Notes under the pieces: model-generated
What the model was told of the DNA's origin: nothing
What the model saw: the letters and a program-made list of their open reading frames with translations, nothing else
Databases searched by the model: none
From: Sphaerisporangium krabiense
GTDB taxonomy: Bacteria; Actinomycetota; Actinomycetes; Streptosporangiales; Streptosporangiaceae
NCBI RefSeq assembly: GCF_014200435.1
Contig: NZ_JACHBR010000001.1
Span: forward strand, 5,212,001 to 5,276,000
Direction of reading: 5' to 3'
DNA: 64,000 nucleotides
In this document: positions 43,329 through 51,188 of the stretch, piece after piece
How the letters are laid out: every line of letters begins with the position of its first letter
How positions within the stretch are numbered: position 1 is the stretch's first letter
Program-made: the position numbers and the translations under genes

Positions 43329-44039
43329 TCAGTCCCGTGCGGTGTCGCTGTGGCGGCGGGCGCGGGAGAGGGCGGTGCGGAGGGTGTCGGCGGTGACGGG
43401 GGAGCCGGGGTCGTCGGCTGTGAGGCCGAGGTTTTGGGGGTTCTTCGCGTAGAGGGTGGCGTAGGCGGGGGTGTCGCGTTGGAAGCGCCAGCCTTCGGAC
43501 AGGGGGCCGGCGTCTACGGTGTCGAAGCCGAGGGTGTCGAGTAGGGCGGTGACGGCGGCTTTGGCGGTGGGGTCGTCACCGGCGATGGGGAGGGCTGAGC
43601 GGTCGGGGGCGCCCGCGGGGCGGGCTAGGGCGGTCAGGTGTTTGAAGTAGATGTTGTTGAACGCCTTGACGACCTTGGAGTTCGGCAGGTGCCGCTGGAC
43701 CAGTTCGCTGGTGGTGGTCTGGTCGGTGTCGAGTTCTGGGATCTGGCCGTCGCGGGCCGGATAGTAGTTGCCGGTGTCCAGGACGATCTTGCCTGCCAGC
43801 GGCTCCGCCGGGATCTGGCGGTAGGCGTGGAAGGGGACGGTGACCACGACCCAGTCGCCTGCCGCGGCGGCCTCGGACGGGGTGGCGGCGCGGGCGCGCG
43901 GGCCGAGTTCGTCGACGAGTGCGGTCAGCGTGTGCGGGCCACGGGAGTTGCTCAGCACGACGTCCAGGCCGGCGGCGACCGCCAACCGGGCGAGGGTGCC
44001 GCCGATGTTCCCACTGCCGATCAGTCCGAGAGTCGTCAT
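43329..44039 (-). CDS. NADPH-dependent F420 reductase-type oxidoreductase
   Basis: A 236-residue Rossmann protein with LGLIGSGNIGGTLARLAVAA at the N-terminus (dinucleotide loop GSGNIG), LSNSRGPHTL after the second strand, and KVVKAFNNIYF and LPIAGDDPTAKAAV later. These are typical of F420-dependent NADP reductase relatives in actinomycetes, where many paralogues exist. The exact substrate (F420 or another) cannot be read. The start is ATG 44039. It lies between an unknown gene and a two-component regulator gene, on the same strand as both but not overlapping. Confidence 0.88.
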   Translation of the reverse strand: MTTLGLIGSGNIGGTLARLAVAAGLDVVLSNSRGPHTLTALVDELGPRARAATPSEAAAAGDWVVVTVPFHAYRQIPAEPLAGKIVLDTGNYYPARDGQIPELDTDQTTTSELVQRHLPNSKVVKAFNNIYFKHLTALARPAGAPDRSALPIAGDDPTAKAAVTALLDTLGFDTVDAGPLSEGWRFQRDTPAYATLYAKNPQNLGLTADDPGSPVTADTLRTALSRARRHSDTARD

Positions 44040-44130
44040 GACCGCGACAACCAGGCTCCGGGACCCCGTTATTCCTACCTGGAATGTGCCACGGCCCCAG
44101 CCGTCATCATCGAGCCGACGTTCCGGGCGG

Positions 44131-44814
44131 TTAGCCGAAGGCGGCGTCGTGGACGATGAGGGCTAGTTGGACGCGGTTGTCCAGGTTTGTTTTGGTGAGG
44201 ATGCGGGAGATGTAGCCCTTCACGGTGCCGACGCTCATGTGTAGTTCCGTGGCGATCGTCGCGTTCGGCTTGCCCTGGCCTACTGCCAGGGCGACCTCGC
44301 GTTCTCGGTCGCTCAGCCGTGTCAGTATCTGACGGGCGTCGGCACGGCGTTGGTTCTCCTCCTCGGGCATCAGGTGGGCGATCAACTTGCGGGTGACGCT
44401 CGGCGACAGGATCGGTTCGCCCGCCATGACCTTGCGGACGGCGTCCACGATGCCCTCGGGTGGGGTGTCCTTGAGGAGGAAGCCGCTCGCCCCCGAGCGC
44501 AGCGCCCTGAACACCAGGTCGTCGGCGTCGAACGTGGTGAGCACCAGCACCTCGGGCGCCCCGACACCGGCCCGCAGCCGCCGGGTCGCCTCGATGCCGT
44601 CGAGGCCGTTCATCCGGATGTCCATGAGCACCACGTCCGGCCCGTGCTCGGCCACGGCGCTCCGCACCTCGCCGCCGTCGGCGACCGCGCCGACGATGTG
44701 CAGGTCGGGGGCGGCTCGGAGCATCAACGTCAGACCGGCGCGCACGAGGGGGTCGTCGTCCACGATCAGCACCCGGATCGGCGCGCTGCTCCCGTCGGCT
44801 GTCACCCGGGCCAT
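44131..44814 (-). CDS. NarL-family response regulator
   Basis: A 227-residue regulator with receiver residues VDDDPLVRAG, phosphoacceptor D in VLMDIRMNG and K in FLLKDTPP. The C-terminal LuxR domain reads LTRLSDREREVALAVGQGKP, then NATIATELHMSVGTVKGYIS. ATG 44814 is preferred; in-frame codons upstream run into the repeat region before the gene. The partner kinase is encoded 80 bases upstream on the same strand. Three GTTCTCAC repeats lie in that spacer. Confidence 0.9.
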   Translation of the reverse strand: MARVTADGSSAPIRVLIVDDDPLVRAGLTLMLRAAPDLHIVGAVADGGEVRSAVAEHGPDVVLMDIRMNGLDGIEATRRLRAGVGAPEVLVLTTFDADDLVFRALRSGASGFLLKDTPPEGIVDAVRKVMAGEPILSPSVTRKLIAHLMPEEENQRRADARQILTRLSDREREVALAVGQGKPNATIATELHMSVGTVKGYISRILTKTNLDNRVQLALIVHDAAFG

Positions 44815-44845
44815 GCTAGTCAGGGCCTCACCGCGGCGTGGCCAC

Positions 44846-44898
44846 GTTCTCACGGCGGTGTCGGTCATGTTCTCACGGTGGAGTGCCCACGTTCTCAC
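44846..44898. promoter_or_regulatory. Three GTTCTCAC direct repeats between kinase and regulator genes
   Basis: GTTCTCAC occurs at 44846-44853, 44869-44876 and 44891-44898, at 23 and 22 base intervals, close to two helical turns. Each is followed by GG or AG and a G-rich stretch. The third overlaps the kinase stop codon. Direct repeats with this phasing suit cooperative binding by a NarL-type regulator. Confidence 0.55.
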
Positions 44899-46097
44899 AG
44901 TGGCCACGGCAGCCGGGCCGTCAGCCGGAACCGGCCGTCTGCCGTCTGCCCGTACTCCAGCCGGCCACCGGCCAGCGACGCCCGCTCGGCCAGTCCGGCG
45001 AGCCCCGCGCCGGCCCCGGTCGACGCCAGTCCGGCCGGCTCCGCCCCGGACCCAGTCCCCGCCGATCCGGCCGGCCCCGCGCCGGACCCGGTCCCCGTGA
45101 GGGCGGTCGGTCCGCCGTGCAGCGGGTTGTGTACCTCGACCACGAGTTCGGCACCGCTCGTGCCCGAGACGAGCACGGTGACGGGCTGTCCGGGTGCGTG
45201 TTTGCGTGCGTTGGTGAGGCCTTCCTGCACGATTCGGTACGCGGCGCGGGCTACCGCGTCCGGCGTCTCGGACAGGCGTATCCCGTGATCGCGCAGTTCG
45301 ACCCGCATCCCGGCCCGCCGCGACTCCGCCACGAGCGCCCCGAGGTCCGCCCCGTCGGCCGACGGCGACCCGGTGTCCCGTGCCGGGTCGCGGAGGACCG
45401 AGACGACGGTCCGTAGCTCCTCCAGTGCCAGGCGGGCGCTCGACCGGATCACCCCGGCCGCCTCCGCGACCTCGGCGGGCGTCGCGTCCCCGTTGAACTC
45501 CAGGGCGCCCGCGTGTACCACCAGCAGCGACAACCGGTGGGCGAGGACGTCGTGCATCTCCCGGGCGATCCCGAGCCGTTCGGCGCGGCGGGCCTCATCG
45601 GCGCGCAGCCGCTGGTCGGCCTCCGCGCGGCGGGCCCGTTCGGCGAGCGACAGCACCAGTTCCCGGCGGGTGCGCGCCAGCATCCCCCACGCGGTCACCG
45701 CCACCCCGAACAGCACCCCGACCAGCGCCCACACCGGATACGGCGCGAGCCCGGGCGGCCGCAACGCGAACCTGACCAGGGTCGCCGCCACCCCCGCCGC
45801 TCCCACCGCGATCGCCACGCGCGGCCGCCGGTACAGGGCCGCGATCAGCGCGGCGATCCCCGCCGCCACCGACGCGGACGCGGCGGGCACCGACAGCGCG
45901 ATCACCCCCAGCCCCGCGGACACGGGCCACCGCCGGCACAGCCACACCCCCGCGCAGGCCAGCGCGCCGCCCACCAGGTCGGCGACGAGGTACCAGCCCG
46001 GACCGCGCGCCAGGTCGCCCCAGACCACCGCCACCGCTCCGGCGAGCGCGGGCACGAACCCGCCCAGGTCCACGATCCGGCCGCGCCGCGACCACAT
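44895..46097 (-). CDS. Sensor histidine kinase (NarL/DesK type)
   Basis: A kinase of 400 residues from ATG 46097 (413 from GTG 46136). About five membrane helices are followed by the HisKA_3 box GIAREMHDVLAHRLSLLVVH and an ATPase domain with IVQEGLTNARKHAPG (N box) and GLAGLAERASLAGG. Between these lies a Gly/Ser/Ala repeat region (GTGSGAGPAG, GTGSGAEPAG, STGAGAG) inserted where the ATP lid normally sits, an unusual low-complexity expansion. It partners the response regulator downstream. The start is uncertain because neither codon has a strong ribosome site. Confidence 0.85.
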   Translation of the reverse strand: MWSRRGRIVDLGGFVPALAGAVAVVWGDLARGPGWYLVADLVGGALACAGVWLCRRWPVSAGLGVIALSVPAASASVAAGIAALIAALYRRPRVAIAVGAAGVAATLVRFALRPPGLAPYPVWALVGVLFGVAVTAWGMLARTRRELVLSLAERARRAEADQRLRADEARRAERLGIAREMHDVLAHRLSLLVVHAGALEFNGDATPAEVAEAAGVIRSSARLALEELRTVVSVLRDPARDTGSPSADGADLGALVAESRRAGMRVELRDHGIRLSETPDAVARAAYRIVQEGLTNARKHAPGQPVTVLVSGTSGAELVVEVHNPLHGGPTALTGTGSGAGPAGSAGTGSGAEPAGLASTGAGAGLAGLAERASLAGGRLEYGQTADGRFRLTARLPWPL

Positions 46098-46311
46098 CCC
46101 GCCGATCCGCACCTCGTCCGCGCTGGTCAGGAACACAACCGTCGATCGTAGCCCGCGCCGGAGCCCCGGAGGAGAAACCGAGGTCGCCGGCGGAGCACGA
46201 CGAAAGTCGCCAAGAGGGGGGCCGGAAGTGTCCGGCGGAAGCGACCTGGGCTGACACGTTCCGGCCGTCCGCCGGCAGAGGCGGGCTCTCGCCGCCCGGC
46301 ACGCTGGCCCC

Positions 46312-47349
46312 ATGAACGCACGCGACCTCCCCAAGGGCCGCCGGCGCGCCGCGTCGCTGCTCGCGGTGATCACCCCGGTCATCGCCGAGCTGACGCTGGG
46401 CAACCCGCCGCTCAGCAGGATCTGGCTGATGCTGCTGTGGATCCCGATCTACGGCGCCGGCACGGTGCTGATCCGGGAGCTGGTGCGACGGCGCCGCGGG
46501 GGCTGGCCGTCGATCCTGCTGCTCGGACTGGCGTACGGCATCGTCGAAGAGGGACTGGTCCTACAGGCGCTCAGCAGCCCGACCATGTACGGGGTGGCCG
46601 GGTGGGCGCCGAGGTTCCTCGGGATCAACAGCGCCTACGCCGAGCTCAACCTGGTCTACCACGCCGTGTTCAGCGTGGCGCTGCCGATCCTTCTGGCCGA
46701 CCTGGTGTTCCCGTCCCTGCGTGACCGGCCGTACCTGAAGCGGACGGGGGTCGTGGTGGCCGGAGTGGTGTTCGTGCTGGGCGGGCTGCTGTTGCGGGTG
46801 ACCGTGGCGACCTCCATCGACCCCGGTTACCAGGCGCCGGTCACCGTGCCGGCGGGGTGCGTGGCGGCCGTGGCACTGCTGGCGGTGGTGGCCCTGCGCG
46901 TGCTCCCGCCCCCTGCCCTCGACGCGTCCGTTGCCTCTCCATCGTCGGTGGACGGTACGCGGGCCGGGGCGGTGCCCGGATCCTGGGCGGTGGGGGGCTT
47001 CGGGGTGGTGGCGGGGTTCGGGTATCTGGCGCTGCTGTTCCCGTTCGGCGGGGCCGATCAGCCCGCCTTCACGCATGGCGGCTGGGTGGCGGCGCCGATG
47101 CTGGGCGCGGCGGTGCTCGCGGTGGTGGCCGGGTGGCTGGTGCGCCGGTGGACGGCGAGCGGCGGGTGGACGGACCGGCACGGCCTCTGCCTGGCCGGCG
47201 GGGCGCTGGTGGGGCACACCGCGTTCGGAGTGGTGGCCAACGCCGCCACCCTCGCCGACAAGCTGGAGCTGTCCGCGCTGGGGCTGGTCACGGTCGGTCT
47301 GCTGGCGCTGCTCGGCCGCCGTCGCCCGGCTCCGGCGCGGACGCGGTAG
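46312..47349 (+). CDS. Polytopic membrane protein, 345 aa
   Basis: About nine hydrophobic helices are visible, with a hydrophilic loop (DASVASPSSVDGTRAGAVPG) near the middle. The segment ILLLGLAYGIVEEGLVLQAL contains the EE pair typical of CPBP proteases, but the later histidine motifs are not evident, so it is at most a distant relative. It starts 215 bases from, and divergent to, the preceding kinase and may be its regulated partner. I give no function. Confidence 0.7.
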   Translation: MNARDLPKGRRRAASLLAVITPVIAELTLGNPPLSRIWLMLLWIPIYGAGTVLIRELVRRRRGGWPSILLLGLAYGIVEEGLVLQALSSPTMYGVAGWAPRFLGINSAYAELNLVYHAVFSVALPILLADLVFPSLRDRPYLKRTGVVVAGVVFVLGGLLLRVTVATSIDPGYQAPVTVPAGCVAAVALLAVVALRVLPPPALDASVASPSSVDGTRAGAVPGSWAVGGFGVVAGFGYLALLFPFGGADQPAFTHGGWVAAPMLGAAVLAVVAGWLVRRWTASGGWTDRHGLCLAGGALVGHTAFGVVANAATLADKLELSALGLVTVGLLALLGRRRPAPARTR

Positions 47350-47460
47350 CTCGAAGAAAAATCTTGCCGCCAGATGTAGAGGACCTCGTCATGGCTCCGA
47401 CTCACCTGCGAAGGCGGAGAGAACAGAAGCCGGACATACATCAGCAGAAGGAAGAAAGAC

Positions 47461-48021
47461 ATGCGTAAGATCATTTTCTGGGTGCACACCTCGATCGACG
47501 GCCACATCGACGGCCCGAAGGGTGAATTCGACTGGCCCGTGATGGGCGAGGAGCTGTCGGCGTACTCCGAGGCGCTGAGCGACCGTTGCGACACCTTCCT
47601 GTACGGGCGCGGCGTCTGGGAGGGCATGGCGGCCTTCTGGCCGAACGCCGAGTCGATGTCGGACCACCCGCACGTCCTGAAGTTCGCCCCTCTCTGGCGC
47701 GAAACGCCGAAGATCGTCTTTTCGAGGACGCTGAAGGAGGCCCACTGGGCCACCCGGATCATCGGCGACGACCTCGCCGAGCAGGTCGCCGAGCTCAAGC
47801 GGCAGGACGGCAAGGACCTGCTGCTCACCGGCGGCTCCGGCCTGGCCGCCGCGCTGACCGACCACGGCCAGATCGACGAGTACCACATCGCGGTGCACCC
47901 GGTCGTGCTCGGCGGTGGCCGGCCGCTGTTCGTCCCGCGCGACGAGCGCCTGGGGCTGCGGCTGACCGAGTCGCGCACCTGCGATTCTCAGGTGGTGGTG
48001 ATGCGGTACGACCGCGTCTAG
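47461..48021 (+). CDS. Dihydrofolate reductase-family (RibD_C) protein
   Basis: A 186-residue DHFR-like fold with IFWVHTSIDGHIDGPKGEFD at the N-terminus, TFLYGRGVWEGMAAFWP, LLLTGGSGLAAAL and VHPVVLGGGRPLF. These match the RibD C-terminal / DHFR-like family common in actinomycetes, whose members are NADPH-dependent reductases of unknown substrate. It is not a housekeeping DHFR. ATG 47461 has GAAGGAAG upstream. No operon partner; the next gene is 131 bases on. Confidence 0.88.
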   Translation: MRKIIFWVHTSIDGHIDGPKGEFDWPVMGEELSAYSEALSDRCDTFLYGRGVWEGMAAFWPNAESMSDHPHVLKFAPLWRETPKIVFSRTLKEAHWATRIIGDDLAEQVAELKRQDGKDLLLTGGSGLAAALTDHGQIDEYHIAVHPVVLGGGRPLFVPRDERLGLRLTESRTCDSQVVVMRYDRV

Positions 48022-48152
48022 CGGAGTGTGGCCGGGACCGCTCGGCAAGACGAGCGCCGACCCCGCCACGGCCCCCTACGCACCCACGTTGTACCGCCGC
48101 GCCGTTACCGTGTCTACGGCGCCGCCCGGTACGAGACACCACGGAGGACACC

Positions 48153-48968
48153 ATGACCACCATGCCGAGTGACCCGGCCGCCGCGCTGCCCGGCCGTCCG
48201 CCCATCGTGGACCTGGCCACCTGGCAGGCCGCCCGTGACGAGCTTCTGGTCCGCGAGAAGGCCCACACCCGCGAGGGCGACGCCATCGCCGCGGCCCGCC
48301 GCCGGCTGCCGATGGTGGAGTTCGACGGCACGGTGGAGGTCGTCGGACCCGACGGGCCGGTCCCGTTCCTGGACCTGTTCCAGGGCCGCGAGGAGCTCGT
48401 GGTCTACAAGCACATGTGGTACGACGGCGCGCCGCACCAGGGCCAGTGCGAGGGCTGCACCACCACGGCCTGGGCCGTGAACGACGCGGTCTACCTCAAC
48501 GCCCGCGGCGTCTCGTTCGCCGTCCTGACCACGGGCCGTTGGGACGAGGTGGCCCCCTACGTCGGGTTCATGGGTTACACCCAGCCCTGGTACTCGGTAC
48601 GCGACGTGGAGGAGCCGGTCGGCGGAGAGATGGGGTACATCGCCTCGTTCCTGCGCGACGGCGACCGTGCGTTCCTCACCTACTCCACGACAGGCCGGGG
48701 CAACGAGCCGGTCAGCGGGTTCCTGGGCCTGCTCGACATGACGCCCTACGGCCGCCGCGAGGCGTGGGAGGACAACCCCGAGGGCTGGCCCGAGGCCCCG
48801 CAGGTCGGCGCCCCGGTCGGCGGGCATGGCGCGCCGATCTGCTGGTACTGGCGCACGGGCGCCGACGGCGTCGCCACCTGGGGCCCCACCAGCCGCCCCG
48901 CGCCGCAGTGGACCCGCCCCGGCGTGACCCCCGAGGACGACCTCGGCCGGAACGGCCACCACCACTGA
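48153..48968 (+). CDS. DUF899 thioredoxin-fold protein
   Basis: A 271-residue protein of the DUF899 family, which has a thioredoxin-like fold. Key segments are LVREKAHTREGDAIAAARRR, FLDLFQGREELVVYKHMWY, CEGCTTTAWAVNDA with a CxxC pair, and FSYVDRGD-like counterparts near AFLTYSTTGRG. ATG 48153 has GGAGG about six bases upstream. The role is unknown; redox chemistry is suggested by the fold. It is convergent with the MazG-like gene. Confidence 0.85.
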   Translation: MTTMPSDPAAALPGRPPIVDLATWQAARDELLVREKAHTREGDAIAAARRRLPMVEFDGTVEVVGPDGPVPFLDLFQGREELVVYKHMWYDGAPHQGQCEGCTTTAWAVNDAVYLNARGVSFAVLTTGRWDEVAPYVGFMGYTQPWYSVRDVEEPVGGEMGYIASFLRDGDRAFLTYSTTGRGNEPVSGFLGLLDMTPYGRREAWEDNPEGWPEAPQVGAPVGGHGAPICWYWRTGADGVATWGPTSRPAPQWTRPGVTPEDDLGRNGHHH

Positions 48969-48993
48969 CGCGCCGACATCGACGGCCGGGCGC

Positions 48994-49350
48994 TCAGGTG
49001 AGGGGCGGGGCCTTCCTGGCCGAACCGCGGTATTCCTCCACGGTGTAGCGCCTGTCGCTCTCGTCCAGCTTGGCGTGTGCCGCCTCCAGGAGGTCGATGT
49101 CCAAGGCGTCGGCCAGGCGGACCAGGTAGAGCAGCACGTCGCCGATCTCGGCACGCACCCGAGCCGCCGCCTCCGGATCGTCCATGACCGTGGACGATTC
49201 CGCGGGCGTCAGCCACTGGAACTCCGCGAGCAGCTCCCCGGCCTCACCGGCCAGCGCCATCACCAGATTCTTCGGCGTATGGAACCGCCCCCAGTCCCTG
49301 ACCCGCACGAACTCCCGCAGCCGCTCGGCCAGCCCGTCAAGCTCACTCAT
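48994..49350 (-). CDS. MazG-like nucleotide pyrophosphohydrolase
   Basis: A 118-residue all-alpha NTP-PPase. The metal-binding ExxE pattern is in ALAGEAGELLAEFQW and the second acidic pair in VRAEIGDVLLYLVRLADAL, giving the four carboxylates of MazG-like dCTPase/iMazG enzymes. It cleaves the alpha-beta phosphate of non-canonical or excess nucleotides. The length is typical of the single-domain type. The start is ATG 49350. It stands 26 bases from the DoxX-like gene on the same strand. Confidence 0.88.
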   Translation of the reverse strand: MSELDGLAERLREFVRVRDWGRFHTPKNLVMALAGEAGELLAEFQWLTPAESSTVMDDPEAAARVRAEIGDVLLYLVRLADALDIDLLEAAHAKLDESDRRYTVEEYRGSARKAPPLT

Positions 49351-49376
49351 GCGAGCACGCTACCGGTACGACCGAA

Positions 49377-49727
49377 TCACCTGATCAAGAAAAGGATGAA
49401 GGTGGCCAGGGCCAGGGCGAGGTAGGTGGCGGGGAAGGCGAGGTTGTGGAGGACGTGGGTGCGGAGGTGGACGGCTACCGCGCCGATGAAGAAGAGGACG
49501 AGGCCGGTGGCGGCGGCAGGGCCGATCAAAGGGAGGCCCAGCAGACCGAGGAGGAGGCCCGCGGCGCCGGCGGCTTTCAGGGCGGCGAGGAGAGGGATGA
49601 GGCGGTGGGGGACTCCTACCTCGGCCGAGTTCGCGAGGACGAACTCGGCTCGGCGGAAGTCGGCCACGGCTATTCCGGCGTTGGCGATGATCGTGATGAT
49701 GGTGACGATCACGTAGGCGGTGTGCAT
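49377..49727 (-). CDS. DoxX-family membrane protein
   Basis: A 116-residue protein with four hydrophobic helices and the loop HRLIPLLAALKAAGAAGLLL typical of small DoxX-like proteins. The start is ATG 49727. It has a helix-breaking FRRAEFV after the first segment. Function in the family is poorly defined; several members are linked to redox or thiol stress. It is upstream of the MazG-like gene by 26 bases, so they may share a transcript. Confidence 0.8.
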   Translation of the reverse strand: MHTAYVIVTIITIIANAGIAVADFRRAEFVLANSAEVGVPHRLIPLLAALKAAGAAGLLLGLLGLPLIGPAAATGLVLFFIGAVAVHLRTHVLHNLAFPATYLALALATFILFLIR

Positions 49728-49872
49728 TCGTCCGTTCCCCCGTGCGGAGCCGACAGGTCATCCCTGATGACGTCGCCGCCGCGGGAAAGGTGACCGGGGG
49801 AGGAGCGGACGCGCGCCTGTGCCGCGTCTCAGCTTGCCGAGGGCGCGGGTGAGGGGCGGGTCCTGAGGCGGG

Positions 49873-50919
49873 TCACAGCTTGCCGAGGGCCCGCGCGAGG
49901 ATGGTGGCGGAGGTGGCGACGGTCTTGTCGTCGTAGGGGGCGTCGGCGGCGTGGCGGCTGGTGTAGATGGCCATGATCAAGGGTGCGCCGCCCGGCGGGT
50001 GGGCGATGGCGATGTCGTTGGCGGAGCCGTAGGACGAGGATGAGCCCGTCTTGTCGCCGACCAGCCAGGTTTCGGGGAGGCCGGCGCGGATGCGGGTGTC
50101 GCCGGTCTTGTTCGCGCGGAGCCAGGCGTTCAGGCGGGCGCGGTCCCGGGGATCGAGTGCGTGACGACCGGCGGGGCCAGGCGGGGGTGCGGTGGTGAGT
50201 TCTCGCAGGGTGCCGGCCATGGCGGCGGGGGTGGTGGTGTCCCGCTTCTCTCCGGGGCGCCACTCGTTGAGCTCGGTCTCCCGTCGGTCGAGGCGGGAGA
50301 CCTTGTCGTCGAGCGCGCGGAAGTAGCGGGTCAGCCCGGCCGGTCCGCCGATCTGCTTCAGCAGCATGTTGGCCGCGGTGTTGTCGCTGCGGGTGAGGGC
50401 GGCCTCGCACAGCCGGGCGACGGTCAGGCCGTCCTTCACGTGCTTCTCGGTGACCGGCGAGTTCGGCTTCACCTCGGCTCGCGTCCAGTGGACGACCCGG
50501 TTCATGAGGCCGGGGTCGGACGTGCGGGCCTTGTCCAGGACGGCCGCGGCGGCCGTCGCCTTGAAGGTGGACAGCATGGGAAACCGTTCGCCGGAGCGGT
50601 GGGCGAACGTCCTGCCGGTGGCCGTGTCGATGGCGTACGCGCCGATGCGGCCCTTGAACGACTTCTCCAGCGCGCGCAGGCGGCGGCGGGCGTCGGCCTC
50701 GCGGGAGGGGGCCTGAGGGTCTTCGCGGACGGACGGCGCAACCGCGGCCGTTCCGGGCGGCGTGGTCCCGGCCGTTCCGCGCGGGGCGGTCGTGGCGGGC
50801 GTCCGGGGTGTCGCCGAGGCCGAGGGCGTCCCGCAGGCGGCGCCTGGCAGCAGGAGGGAGATCGCCAGGCCGGTCGCCTTGAGGGCCGCGGCGACGCGGC
50901 GGGGTGACGGGTCTCGCAT
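49873..50919 (-). CDS. bla: Class A beta-lactamase, lipoprotein
   Basis: A 348-residue precursor. The N-terminal signal ends in LLPGAAC, a lipobox, so it is anchored in the membrane by a lipidated cysteine. A Ser/Thr/Pro linker follows. Catalytic motifs of class A enzymes are all present: STFK (Ser70 box), SDN in LTRSDNTAAN, the Glu166 region ETELNEW and KTGS in VGDKTGSSSS. It hydrolyses penicillin-type beta-lactams outside the membrane. ATG 50919 has GGAAG upstream. Its promoter region holds a nested inverted repeat at 50974-51020. No BlaI/BlaR is present. Confidence 0.93.
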   Translation of the reverse strand: MRDPSPRRVAAALKATGLAISLLLPGAACGTPSASATPRTPATTAPRGTAGTTPPGTAAVAPSVREDPQAPSREADARRRLRALEKSFKGRIGAYAIDTATGRTFAHRSGERFPMLSTFKATAAAAVLDKARTSDPGLMNRVVHWTRAEVKPNSPVTEKHVKDGLTVARLCEAALTRSDNTAANMLLKQIGGPAGLTRYFRALDDKVSRLDRRETELNEWRPGEKRDTTTPAAMAGTLRELTTAPPPGPAGRHALDPRDRARLNAWLRANKTGDTRIRAGLPETWLVGDKTGSSSSYGSANDIAIAHPPGGAPLIMAIYTSRHAADAPYDDKTVATSATILARALGKL

Positions 50920-50973
50920 TTCACTTCCTTCGCTCTCGATCGACGGAGTGAAAGAAGGACATCAGACCGAAAT

Positions 50974-51020
50974 GGAGACCGTCCAATATCGACGGCGGTC
51001 GATCATTGATATCGGTCTCC
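50974..51020. promoter_or_regulatory. Nested inverted repeats in the beta-lactamase promoter region
   Basis: An outer pair GGAGACCG (50974-50981) and CGGTCTCC (51013-51020) encloses an inner pair ATCGAC (50988-50993) and GTCGAT (50998-51003). Both are exact. They begin 55 bases upstream of the bla start, in a 269-base spacer that is otherwise without genes. This suggests an operator for a transcriptional regulator that is not encoded nearby. Confidence 0.5.
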
Positions 51021-51188
51021 GTATCGGCACTGTTCAGGGCACGGTTTCATGGCCTGTGCCGCAGGGATTTCCCGGTCGGGTCCCCGGCTCGTCCGCCGGT
51101 CGTGACCTCCCGCCGATGCGGTACCCCGCCGGTCCGGTGTTCCGGCGGGCGCGGGAGAAAGGTGGCCGTGCGCGCCCGCCGGAGTTCG

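Noticed and set aside
42165-43452. Continuation of the SGNH-like open frame to 43452
   Set aside because: Beyond about 42165 the frame crosses on the opposite strand of two genes with better coding character and shows no SGNH motifs.
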